Source: DYJE01 sp964637565 (lineage in GTDB: Bacteria > Desulfobacterota > Desulfobacteria > Desulfobacterales > Desulfolunaceae). Taken from it: DNA of 60,854 nucleotides. Both the position numbers and the translations under genes were made by a program. Under the pieces are notes generated by a model that ran no database searches, was not told the DNA's origin, and saw only the letters and a program-made list of their open reading frames with translations. The stretch spans positions 1 through 60,854 of the forward strand of contig CAZWTY010000013.1 of assembly GCA_964637565.1 (NCBI GenBank), in the 5' to 3' direction. Positions 54,356 to 60,854 of this stretch are shown in pieces; the first letter of the stretch is position 1, and each line of letters starts with the position of its first letter.

Positions 54356-56053
54356 TCAAGGCCGACCTTTGCCCAGTTCTTCGTCCCGGAGTGTTTTTCT
54401 CAGGATTTTGCCGATGTTGGTCTTGGGAAGCTGGTCACGGAACTCCACGGACGTGGGCAGCTTGTACTTCGCCAGCCGTTCCGCGCAAAAGGCGATGATC
54501 TCCTCCGCGGTGGCCGCTTCCCCCTGTTTCAGGACCACGAACAGCTTGATCTGCTCGCCCCGTGATTCATGGGGAATGCCCACTGCGCAGGCTTCGGCCA
54601 CTTTCGGATGCTCGTAGATCACCTCGTCGATTTCCCTGGGATAGACGTTGTACCCGCCGGAAATGATCATGTCCTTGATCCGGTCCACGATAAAAAAGAA
54701 CCCGTCTTCGTCCATGGTGGCCACGTCGCCTGTTCTCAGCCAGCCGTCTTTCAGAGCCCCGGCCGTTTCATCGGGAAGGCCCAGGTAGCCCTTCATCACC
54801 TGGGGGCCCTGGATCAGGAGCTCTCCGGGCGTTCCCACGGGCACGTCCCGGTCCCTGTCCACCAGATCCACAATCCGGCAAACGGTGCCGGGGATGGGCA
54901 GGCCGATGCTGCCCACTTTACGGTTGGTCGGGGAAAAGGGGTTGATGTGGGTCACCGGTGAGGATTCGGTGAGGCCGAACCCTTCCACGATCACCGCCCC
55001 TGTTTTCGCTTCGAAAGACCGGATCACCTCCACGGGCAGGGGGGCGCTGCCGGAAAAGCAGCCCTTGATGGAGGTCAGGTCTGTTTTTTCCACGTCCGGA
55101 TGGTTGAGAATCCCGATGAACATGGTGGGAACCAGGGCCGCGATGGTGGGTTTGAAGGTCTTGATGGTGGTCATCAGGGCGTCCGGTTCGGGTTTGGGAA
55201 CGAGGATATTTTCCCAGCCGTTGACCATGGGCCAGTTCATCGCGATGGTCATGCCGAAAACGTGGAAAAACGGCAGGGCTCCGATGGACCGTTCGCCACC
55301 TTTGGTCAGGGATGGAAACCAGGCGTTCACCTGCTGGACCTGGCTTGAAATGTTGCCGTGGGTCAGCATGACGCCCTTGGAAACGCCCGTGGTTCCGCCG
55401 GTGTACTGGTACATGGCCACATCACCCAAGGCCATTTTTTCATCGGTGAATTGGGGAGAGCTTGCCTTGACCAGGTCTTTCCACCGATACAGGTTTTGGG
55501 CCGGTTTCACATCGGCGGCCAGCCCTTTTTTCTTGGCCACCAGCGGGAAAAGAAGGCTTTTGGGAAAAGGCAGGTAATCGCCGATGGAGGTGTAGATGAT
55601 TTTTTCAATGGAGGTGTCTTTACGCAGCGCTTCCATCCGGTTGGCCAGAAGATCAAGGGTCACCAGGATGGTGGCTCCGGAGTCGTTGAACTGGTGGGTC
55701 AGTTCCCGGTCCGAGTAAAGGGGGTTGTTCATCACCACGATGCCCCCGGCCTTGAGGGTGGCGTAATACGTCACCACGCAGGGGATCACGTTTGGAAGGA
55801 GAAGGGCCACCCGGTCGCCGCGTTTCAGGCCGAGTTTTTTCAGGCCGTTTGCCGCCCGGTTGGTCAGGTCCAGCATCTGCCGGTAGGTCAGGGTGCATCC
55901 CTGGAAATTCAGGGCCGGTTTTTCGGGAAACGACGACGCGGTACGGGCCAGAAACTCAGGCACGGTCAGGGCTTCGATGGAAGGTGTTTCGGGAACGCCC
56001 GCTTCATAACGGGACAGCCAGGGTTTCTGATCGCAGATCGCGTGTTCTGTCAT
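54356..56053 (-). CDS. fadD: Long-chain acyl-CoA synthetase (FadD-like)
   Basis: 565 aa AMP-forming ligase. P-loop YTGGTTGVSKG (A3), EGFGLTESSP (A5), GWLRTGD (A7-A8) and the C-terminal catalytic Lys in KTNIGKILRK. It makes acyl-CoA from fatty acid, ATP and CoA; long-chain preference is inferred from size and the plsC neighbour. ATG 56053 follows GGAG by 7 bases. The frame opens 84 bases earlier without a ribosome site. Confidence 0.94.
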   Translation of the reverse strand: MTEHAICDQKPWLSRYEAGVPETPSIEALTVPEFLARTASSFPEKPALNFQGCTLTYRQMLDLTNRAANGLKKLGLKRGDRVALLLPNVIPCVVTYYATLKAGGIVVMNNPLYSDRELTHQFNDSGATILVTLDLLANRMEALRKDTSIEKIIYTSIGDYLPFPKSLLFPLVAKKKGLAADVKPAQNLYRWKDLVKASSPQFTDEKMALGDVAMYQYTGGTTGVSKGVMLTHGNISSQVQQVNAWFPSLTKGGERSIGALPFFHVFGMTIAMNWPMVNGWENILVPKPEPDALMTTIKTFKPTIAALVPTMFIGILNHPDVEKTDLTSIKGCFSGSAPLPVEVIRSFEAKTGAVIVEGFGLTESSPVTHINPFSPTNRKVGSIGLPIPGTVCRIVDLVDRDRDVPVGTPGELLIQGPQVMKGYLGLPDETAGALKDGWLRTGDVATMDEDGFFFIVDRIKDMIISGGYNVYPREIDEVIYEHPKVAEACAVGIPHESRGEQIKLFVVLKQGEAATAEEIIAFCAERLAKYKLPTSVEFRDQLPKTNIGKILRKTLRDEELGKGRP

Positions 56054-56160
56054 GATTTTCTCCAGGATATCGGTTTCGTTGTGGATTTTGCACCGCCACA
56101 CCCGGGCGCCAACAGCGCTTTGGTGTGGGAACGTCATTCATGCATGGAAATTCTATTCGC

Positions 56161-56189
56161 GTCATAGTCGAATTATCCGCGTCTGTCAA
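56161..56189 (-). promoter_or_regulatory. Sigma-70-like promoter for fadD-plsC
   Basis: Minus strand: TTGACA, 17-base spacer, TATGAC, about 110 bases upstream of the fadD start. Confidence 0.5.
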
Positions 56190-56265
56190 TCGTTCAGCGC
56201 GCCAGAAACGAGACGGATCAAATAGCTCTTGTCTCCCATGTATCCTATATGCTACAAATATAAAC

Positions 56266-56556
56266 ATGATTAGTATTCAAACGACAGACGTTTTCGATGC
56301 CTGGCTTGCCGGCCTGAAAGACAAACGTGCAGTAGCACGTATTCTGGCACGCATCGACCGGGCCGAAGATGGCAATTTCGGTGATTGCTCGCCAGTTGGT
56401 GAGGGGGTATCGGAGATGCGAATTCACTATGGACCGGGCTATCGAGTGTATTTCATACAACGAGGCATAGAGCTGGTGATTCTGCTGGCGGGGGGCAACA
56501 AGTCTACACAGAGCAAGGATATCAAGACCGCACTGCAACTGGCGGGCAAATTTTAG
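56266..56556 (+). CDS. RelE/HigB-superfamily toxin (addiction-module killer, HI1419 type)
   Basis: 96 aa. FDAWLAGLKDKRAVARILARIDRAEDGNFGD and the core SEMRIHYGPGYRVYFI, then LLAGGNKSTQSKDI, match the short upstream-toxin family paired with an HI1420-type antitoxin. These proteins cleave mRNA at the ribosome. The start at ATG 56266 leaves almost no leader and no ribosome site, so leaderless or weak translation is possible. The antitoxin follows after 11 bases. Confidence 0.88.
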   Translation: MISIQTTDVFDAWLAGLKDKRAVARILARIDRAEDGNFGDCSPVGEGVSEMRIHYGPGYRVYFIQRGIELVILLAGGNKSTQSKDIKTALQLAGKF

Positions 56557-56567
56557 GAGGACGACAC

Positions 56568-56873
56568 ATGGCATTGAAGTTGCGCAAATGGGACAGCGCC
56601 GAATATCTCAAAACGGAGGAGGACATGGTCCTCTATCTTGAAGCCTGTATGGAAGAGGCGGGAGATGATGCAGCTTTCATCGCTAAAGCCCTTGGCACCA
56701 TCGCCCGTGCCCGTGGTATGAGCCAACTTGCCAAAGACACCGGGTTGGGTCGTGAGAGCCTTTACAAGGCTCTTTCCGGTGTGGGAAATCCTAGCTTTGC
56801 TACGATTTTGAAGGTGACGCACGCGTTGGGATTGAAGCTGCATGTTAGCAGACAGGAAAAAGACATGCATTGA
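56568..56873 (+). CDS. HTH antitoxin paired with the HI1419-type toxin
   Basis: 101 aa. C-terminal Xre-like helix-turn-helix (MSQLAKDTGLGRESLYKALSG...NPSFATILKVTHALGL, about 48-90). The N-terminal part (LRKWDSAEYLKTEEDM) is the usual toxin-binding end of this antitoxin family. AGGAGG precedes the ATG at good spacing, stronger than the toxin's signal, as expected for excess antitoxin. It should also repress the pair's promoter. A bidirectional terminator follows. Confidence 0.9.
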   Translation: MALKLRKWDSAEYLKTEEDMVLYLEACMEEAGDDAAFIAKALGTIARARGMSQLAKDTGLGRESLYKALSGVGNPSFATILKVTHALGLKLHVSRQEKDMH

Positions 56874-56895
56874 ATGACAAAATTCTTTCTACAAT

Positions 56896-56937
56896 AAAAA
56901 AAACCGGGACCCTCGTCACGAGGTGTCCCGGTTTTTT
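56896..56937. terminator. Bidirectional terminator between antitoxin and lon
   Basis: Stem AACCGGGAC / GTCCCGGTT with an inner CCTCG/CGAGG stem, and A- and T-runs on the two sides, so it serves both converging units. Confidence 0.88.
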
Positions 56938-56962
56938 GGTTTTCAGAGGATCTTAAAGAAGA

Positions 56963-59401
56963 TCAGTGGGGATTCACCCGCCTGTCGCTTGCCGCCACAC
57001 GCTGATCCTGGCTGACATTTCTCATCTGGGCGCGGCGGTCCGTTTTCTGGGTACGGCGTTCAAAGGCCAGTTCCAGAACCTCCTTCATGGTGTCCACGAA
57101 ATGGAACTGGATGGACTTGATCACCTTGGGGGGGATGTCTTCCAGGTCCTTCTCGTTCCATTTGGGAAGAATGATGGTCTTGATGCCGGCCCGGTGGGCC
57201 GCGATGATCTTCTCTTTCACGCCGCCCACGGGAAGAACCTGGCCCCTCAGGGTGATTTCTCCGCTCATGGCCAGGTATTTCCGGACGGTCATGCCCGTAA
57301 GGATCGAGGTCATGGCCGTGAGCATGGTGACGCCGGCCGATGGACCGTCCTTGGGAATGGCGCCGGAGGGCACGTGGATATGCAGGTCCACACTGTTGAA
57401 CGTGTCGTCGGGAATGCCGATTTTGCTGGCGTTGGTCCGGATGAAACTCAAGGCCGTGCTGGCCGATTCCTTCATCACGTTTCCAAGCTGGCCGGTGAGG
57501 GTGAGGCCGCGAGAGCCTTTCATGGCCGTGGCCTCGATGAACAGGATCTCGCCACCGGCCGGAGTCCAGGCCAGACCCATGACCACGCCGGGAATGGTGC
57601 TCCGGGACGAGGTTTCCGAGGTGAAGCGCACCTGTCCCAGGAATTTGGACACGTTGTTCTGCTTGACTTCCACGCTGGTGGCCTCTTCCAGGGCGATCAT
57701 GCTGGCCGCGCCCCGGCAGACGCTGGCGATTTCCCGCTCCAGGTTCCTCAGGCCCGCCTCCCGGGTGTAGCCCGAGATGATCAGCCGCACGGCCCCCTGG
57801 GTGATGGTCAGCTGGTTGGCCTTGAGCCCGTGGGCTTTCCGCTGTTTCGGGATCGTGTAGCGGTAGGCGATCTTGATCTTTTCCTCTTCGGTGTAGCCGT
57901 TGAGTTCCAGAACCTCCAGCCTGTCCCGAAGGGCCGGGGGAATGGTGTGGAGCACGTTGGCCGTGGTGATGAAGATCACGCCGGACAGGTCAAAGGGCAC
58001 GTCCAGGTAATGGTCGGAAAAGGAAAAGTTCTGTTCCGGATCAAGCACTTCAAGGAGAGCCGACGAGGGGTCGCCCTGAAAGGAGTTGCCCACCTTGTCG
58101 ATCTCGTCGAGCACGATGATGGGGTTGTTGGTTCCCACCCGCCGGATGCCCTGGATGATCCGTCCCGGCAACGCGCCCACGTAAGTGCGCCGGTGACCGC
58201 GGATTTCCGCCTCGTCTTTCATGCCGCCCAGGGCGATGCGGATGAACTTCCGGCCCAGGGCTTTGGCGATGCTCTGTCCCAGGGAGGTCTTGCCTGTGCC
58301 CGGAGGTCCGGCGAAGCAAAGAATGGGGCCTTTGGAATCGGGTTTCAGTTTTCGCACCGACAGGTACTCGATGATGCGTTTTTTCGCCCGCTTCAGGCCG
58401 AAGTGGTCTTCGTCGAGAATTTTTCGGGCCTTGGCGATATCCAGGTTGTCCTCGGTCCTGACGTTCCAGGGAAGGGAGGTGATCCAGTCCAGGTAGGTGG
58501 ACGACACCGTGTACTCCGAAGACGAGGGATGCATCCGGGCCAGGCGCTTGAGTTCCCGTTCCGCTTCCCGTTTCGCTTCTTCCGGCAGGTTGTTTTCGTA
58601 GATTTTCGTTTTGTAATCCTGGATTTCCGAGCTGTTTTCCCCGGACTCTCCCAGTTCTTCTTGGATGGCCTTCATCTGCTGGCGCAGAAAGTACTCTTTC
58701 TGCTTGTTGTTCATGTCCTCCTTGACCTGGGTCTGGATCTTGGTCCCGATCTCGAGGATCTCCAGCTGGTAGTTCACGATTTCCGTGACTTTCTTCAGGC
58801 GTTTCTTCACGTGCTGGAGCTCGAGAACCGACTGCTTGTCTTCCAGGGACGAGTTTACCGTGGAGGTGATCATGTCGGCCAGGGTGCCGGGATCGGGAAT
58901 CGCCGCCGCCATCTCTCCGATTTCAGGGGGAAGGCCGGGGCTCAGCTTCACGATTTTCTGGTAGTGGCTCACCACGTTGGACACCAGGGCCTGGGTTTCC
59001 TTGTCCTCCAGGGCGATGTCGGGCATGGAATCCACATGGGCCTTGAGGTAGGGCGTGTCGCTGATGAACTCCTTGACCTTGAAGCGGCCCAGGCCCTGGA
59101 CCATCAGCTGGACCTTGTTGTCCTCGCCCTTGGCCATTTTGAGGATCATCGCCAGGGTTCCCACCTGGTAAAGGTCGTCGGTGGAGTACTCGGTGTCGGC
59201 GCTGGGTTTTCTGGAAAGAAGAAGGCCGATGATCCGGTTGTTCCCCATGGCGTCGTCGATAAGCTTGAGGGCGGATTTGTGCCTCACCACCAGGGGAAGG
59301 ACCATTTTGGGAAAAAGGGCCACATCGAAAACAGGGAGAATCGACAGCTCGTCCGGAATCTGGTCCGGCATCAGGTCGGATGTATCAAAAGGGTCTGCCA
59401 T
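56963..59401 (-). CDS. lon: ATP-dependent protease Lon (LonA)
   Basis: 812 aa cytoplasmic AAA+ serine protease that removes damaged and regulatory proteins. The N-terminal substrate domain (from LPVFDVALFPKMVLPL), a coiled middle, the AAA module with Walker A GPPGTGKTS, Walker B IVLDEIDK, and the protease domain with the Ser-Lys dyad (DGPSAGVTM; VGGVKEKIIAAHRAG). Full length. GGAGG precedes ATG 59401. It lies 41 bases after hsp20, so the two form a heat-shock operon. The long opposite frame is a shadow. Confidence 0.97.
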   Translation of the reverse strand: MADPFDTSDLMPDQIPDELSILPVFDVALFPKMVLPLVVRHKSALKLIDDAMGNNRIIGLLLSRKPSADTEYSTDDLYQVGTLAMILKMAKGEDNKVQLMVQGLGRFKVKEFISDTPYLKAHVDSMPDIALEDKETQALVSNVVSHYQKIVKLSPGLPPEIGEMAAAIPDPGTLADMITSTVNSSLEDKQSVLELQHVKKRLKKVTEIVNYQLEILEIGTKIQTQVKEDMNNKQKEYFLRQQMKAIQEELGESGENSSEIQDYKTKIYENNLPEEAKREAERELKRLARMHPSSSEYTVSSTYLDWITSLPWNVRTEDNLDIAKARKILDEDHFGLKRAKKRIIEYLSVRKLKPDSKGPILCFAGPPGTGKTSLGQSIAKALGRKFIRIALGGMKDEAEIRGHRRTYVGALPGRIIQGIRRVGTNNPIIVLDEIDKVGNSFQGDPSSALLEVLDPEQNFSFSDHYLDVPFDLSGVIFITTANVLHTIPPALRDRLEVLELNGYTEEEKIKIAYRYTIPKQRKAHGLKANQLTITQGAVRLIISGYTREAGLRNLEREIASVCRGAASMIALEEATSVEVKQNNVSKFLGQVRFTSETSSRSTIPGVVMGLAWTPAGGEILFIEATAMKGSRGLTLTGQLGNVMKESASTALSFIRTNASKIGIPDDTFNSVDLHIHVPSGAIPKDGPSAGVTMLTAMTSILTGMTVRKYLAMSGEITLRGQVLPVGGVKEKIIAAHRAGIKTIILPKWNEKDLEDIPPKVIKSIQFHFVDTMKEVLELAFERRTQKTDRRAQMRNVSQDQRVAASDRRVNPH

Positions 59402-59442
59402 GGTAACCTCCGAAATTCATGAAAAAGATGAAACGCAACGGA

Positions 59443-59877
59443 TCAGATGGAATCGGAATCCTGTCCGGCAGGCAGTTTCGCCAGGTCCATGTGAAGAAAA
59501 CCGTTCGTGTACGATGCGGTGACTTTGTCCGTGTCAATGGTACAGGGCAGGAAAAGGACCCTCTCGAAAGCCCCGTACTGGATTTCAGCCAGCCTGTACG
59601 TGACTTTTTCCCGTGGCGTGCCTCCAGTCCTTTTTCCGGAAATCTTGATGGCCTTGTTGCTGATCTCGATTTCCATGTCCTCCTTGTCCACCCCGGCCAT
59701 GGAAACCTTGACGACGATGTCTTCCTCGGTTTCGTAAATGTCCACATGGGGCTTCCAGGTGGATTTCTCCATCCGGAACATGGTGTTCAAGCTCTGGAAC
59801 ATGTCATCGATCGACTTTTCCGACTTCAACTTGTAATGATCGAACGCGTCACCGAATCTGATTTTGATGTAATCCAT
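59443..59877 (-). CDS. Hsp20/alpha-crystallin small heat-shock protein
   Basis: 144 aa holdase chaperone. The alpha-crystallin domain (about 40-130) includes the KVSMAGVDKEDMEIEI strand, GKR and the closing strand NGFLHMDLAK (variant of GVL.I.lPK). The C-terminal IxI motif is not obvious. The conserved start is ATG 59877, with AGGAG 6 bases upstream (a TTG one codon earlier is possible). First gene of hsp20-lon. Confidence 0.92.
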   Translation of the reverse strand: MDYIKIRFGDAFDHYKLKSEKSIDDMFQSLNTMFRMEKSTWKPHVDIYETEEDIVVKVSMAGVDKEDMEIEISNKAIKISGKRTGGTPREKVTYRLAEIQYGAFERVLFLPCTIDTDKVTASYTNGFLHMDLAKLPAGQDSDSI

Positions 59878-59906
59878 CAACGACTCCTGAAGGGTTGCCA
59901 GGTTCT

Positions 59907-59935
59907 ATAAAAGGATGTGTCTGTTTTTTATCAAG
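59907..59935 (-). promoter_or_regulatory. Sigma-32-like heat-shock promoter for hsp20-lon
   Basis: Minus strand: CTTGATA, 14 bases, CCTTTTAT, near the heat-shock consensus CTTGAAA-N13/15-CCCATNT, 30 bases before hsp20. Confidence 0.5.
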
Positions 59936-60034
59936 CTGATTGTTTACGCGGTTTTCGCCTTGTTCGTAAAGGCAGTTTGAAAATAACACTAAGGTTACCG
60001 CTTGTAAAGGAAAGATCCGTAAGGCTCACCCCCA

Positions 60035-60060
60035 TCGGATTCGCTATCGCTATCGGGTTT
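60035..60060. repeat. Short TATCG-type repeat
   Basis: ATTCGCTATCGCTATCGGGT, half of the hairpin found at 16.1, 22.9 and 48.0 kb; no facing arm is seen nearby. Confidence 0.5.
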
Positions 60061-60072
60061 CATACCGCATCC

Positions 60073-60388
60073 GTAGGGGCGAACCTCGTGTTAGCCCTGC
60101 CCGTCATGTCAACGCTGCCCTCAATGCCCGGCCGGAGTGCCATCGAAAATATCAGGTTGAAAGCGTTCATCCAGGCGATTCCAGGGCGAACACAAGGTTC
60201 GCCCCTACGGCCTGAGCAGCTCACACGTGCGGCCAGAATAGGGACGGCCAGATAAAGAATGGAACAATTCATCATATTTTGTGACCTGAATCCCACAAGA
60301 ACGCCGTAGGGGCGAACCTCGTGTTCGCCCTGCCCGTCATGTCAACGCTGCCCGCAATACCCGGCTGAATTGACATCGAAAATATCTC
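60073..60388. repeat. Direct repeat pair with GTAGGGGCGAAC core and inverted arm
   Basis: Two direct copies of about 83 bp (60073-60155 and 60306-60388), about 85 percent alike, both starting GTAGGGGCGAACCTCGTGTT. Between them GGCGAACACAAGGTTCGCCCCTACGG (60186-60211) is largely complementary to the copies' 5' ends, so either copy can pair with it. No frame or transposase. The rest of the 59936-60444 gap has no gene. Confidence 0.85.
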
Positions 60389-60394
60389 ATTGTT

Positions 60395-60422
60395 CACGGG
60401 GCGCTCTTTTTGAGCTCCCGTG
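60395..60422. terminator. Hairpin downstream of higA
   Basis: Near-perfect stem CACGGGGCGCTC / GAGCTCCCGTG with a short T-rich loop, 23 bases beyond the higA stop; no T-run follows on the minus strand, so termination is uncertain. Confidence 0.4.
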
Positions 60423-60444
60423 CAGCAAATTATTCGCTTTTATT

Positions 60445-60759
60445 TTATAAGCTGGAGTGAAGCAACTGATCAGGTAAAGGCCGGACTGACTTCCAATCAC
60501 TTGATGAATGTTCTGCTTTCCATAGATCATAATTCTTTTGTAGATTTAGCCACAAATCCGGTGTTGTGTTAAACGCTCTTGAAAGCCTTAAAGCCATATC
60601 AGGCGTTATAGCACCTTTTTCATTGAGAATTTTTGATAAAGTTTTTCTTGATACATTCAATTTTGAGGCCATTTCTGTAACCGATATAGCCAGAGGTTCA
60701 AGATAATCAAACTTAAGAATACAGCCCGGATGAGTTGGTTGTCGTTTCATTTTTATCAT
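60445..60759 (-). CDS. higA: HigA-family antitoxin
   Basis: 104 aa, Xre-type HTH antitoxin: HPGCIL start typical of HigA, HTH ISVTEMASKLNVSRKTLSKIL (about 24-44), then the hallmark FNTTPDLWLNLQKNYDLW. It would bind a HigB mRNA-cleaving toxin and repress its own operon. ATG 60759 has AAGGTG 6 bases upstream; GTG 60768 and ATG 60750 are alternatives. Notably AT-rich next to its neighbours. The toxin should lie just upstream, past the window edge, but its end looks damaged. Confidence 0.9.
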   Translation of the reverse strand: MIKMKRQPTHPGCILKFDYLEPLAISVTEMASKLNVSRKTLSKILNEKGAITPDMALRLSRAFNTTPDLWLNLQKNYDLWKAEHSSSDWKSVRPLPDQLLHSSL

Positions 60760-60773
60760 AATATACACCTTGT

Positions 60774-60854
60774 CTAATGATAATCATCGTAATTAACGAT
60801 ATAACATACATTCCCCACTCTTCAAAAGTAACATTTACTGATTTGATCGGCCAT
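60774..60854 (-). pseudogene. Possible HigB toxin 3' end with in-frame TGA
   Basis: 27 codons ending DDYH-stop, 14 bases before the higA start, in the spacing expected of higB-higA. HigB toxins commonly end in a DYH-type tail. The same frame, read upstream, has a TGA at 60822-60824, 12 codons before YDDYH, where the family often has an aromatic residue. Only the edge fragment is visible, so it could be a chance match. Confidence 0.35.

Noticed and set aside
56966..59422. 818-codon plus-strand frame over lon
   Set aside because: Exact antisense of a complete Lon; length is due to third-position GC bias.

Overview
The window is 60.9 kb of chromosome from a Gram-negative bacterium, moderately GC-rich and densely coded, with a few AT-rich islands. 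The gene content points to an anaerobic Desulfobacterota member, most like Desulfobacterales. The pointers are a 2-hydroxyacyl-CoA dehydratase-type activase, an ADP-forming acyl-CoA synthetase fused to a GNAT domain, a class III PHA synthase pair, a TauE/SafE exporter next to a PEP-synthase-like protein, and exported proteins with C-terminal sorting tails. The lineage is inferred from gene content; there is no rRNA or tRNA in the window. I saw no CRISPR array, prophage or complete insertion sequence.

Layout. 1-5.4 kb (minus): tatB-tatC-radC, then a large CoA-dehydratase activase that runs off the left edge. 5.5-16 kb: exported proteins (an alpha/beta hydrolase, a nine-PKD-domain surface protein, a DUF4136 lipoprotein, a periplasmic MsrAB fusion and a triplicated exported protein with a beta-trefoil tail) plus a HerA-like ATPase. 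16-23 kb: an orphan dnaK, a TetR regulator, a family I CoA-transferase and a Fic protein with a substituted catalytic His. Two inverted copies of a roughly 340-bp MITE-like element bracket this block. 23-27 kb: an M20 peptidase, a DbpA-tailed DEAD-box helicase and a tiny PEP-CTERM protein.

27-34.4 kb (minus) is a polyhydroxyalkanoate operon: phaE, class III phaC, a second class I-like phaC, a tandem universal stress protein and the ADP-forming CoA ligase-GNAT fusion. Divergent from it, 35-44.9 kb (plus) is the most unusual block. It holds a STAS-like protein, a receiver-like protein, two Cache-type histidine kinases, a receiver-only regulator, a TauE/SafE transporter, a two-TM partner, a PEP-synthase-like phosphotransferase without the usual C-terminal barrel, and another receiver-only regulator. 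No DNA-binding output domain is present, so the circuit probably acts on transport or metabolism rather than transcription.

45-56 kb: a three-finger Cys protein, a DUF2059-like lipoprotein, a flavoprotein dehydrogenase, an RhlE-like helicase, a small CbiX chelatase, a PilZ protein, a MoxR/VWA pair and a fadD-plsC lipid operon. 56-60.9 kb: a HigB/HigA-type toxin-antitoxin pair, an hsp20-lon heat-shock operon with a sigma-32-like promoter, a repeat-filled gap, and a HigA antitoxin preceded by what looks like a broken HigB end.

Dispersed TATCG/CGATA hairpins recur at four places (16.1, 22.9, 48.0 and 60.0 kb). A separate roughly 85-bp direct repeat lies at 60.1 and 60.3 kb.
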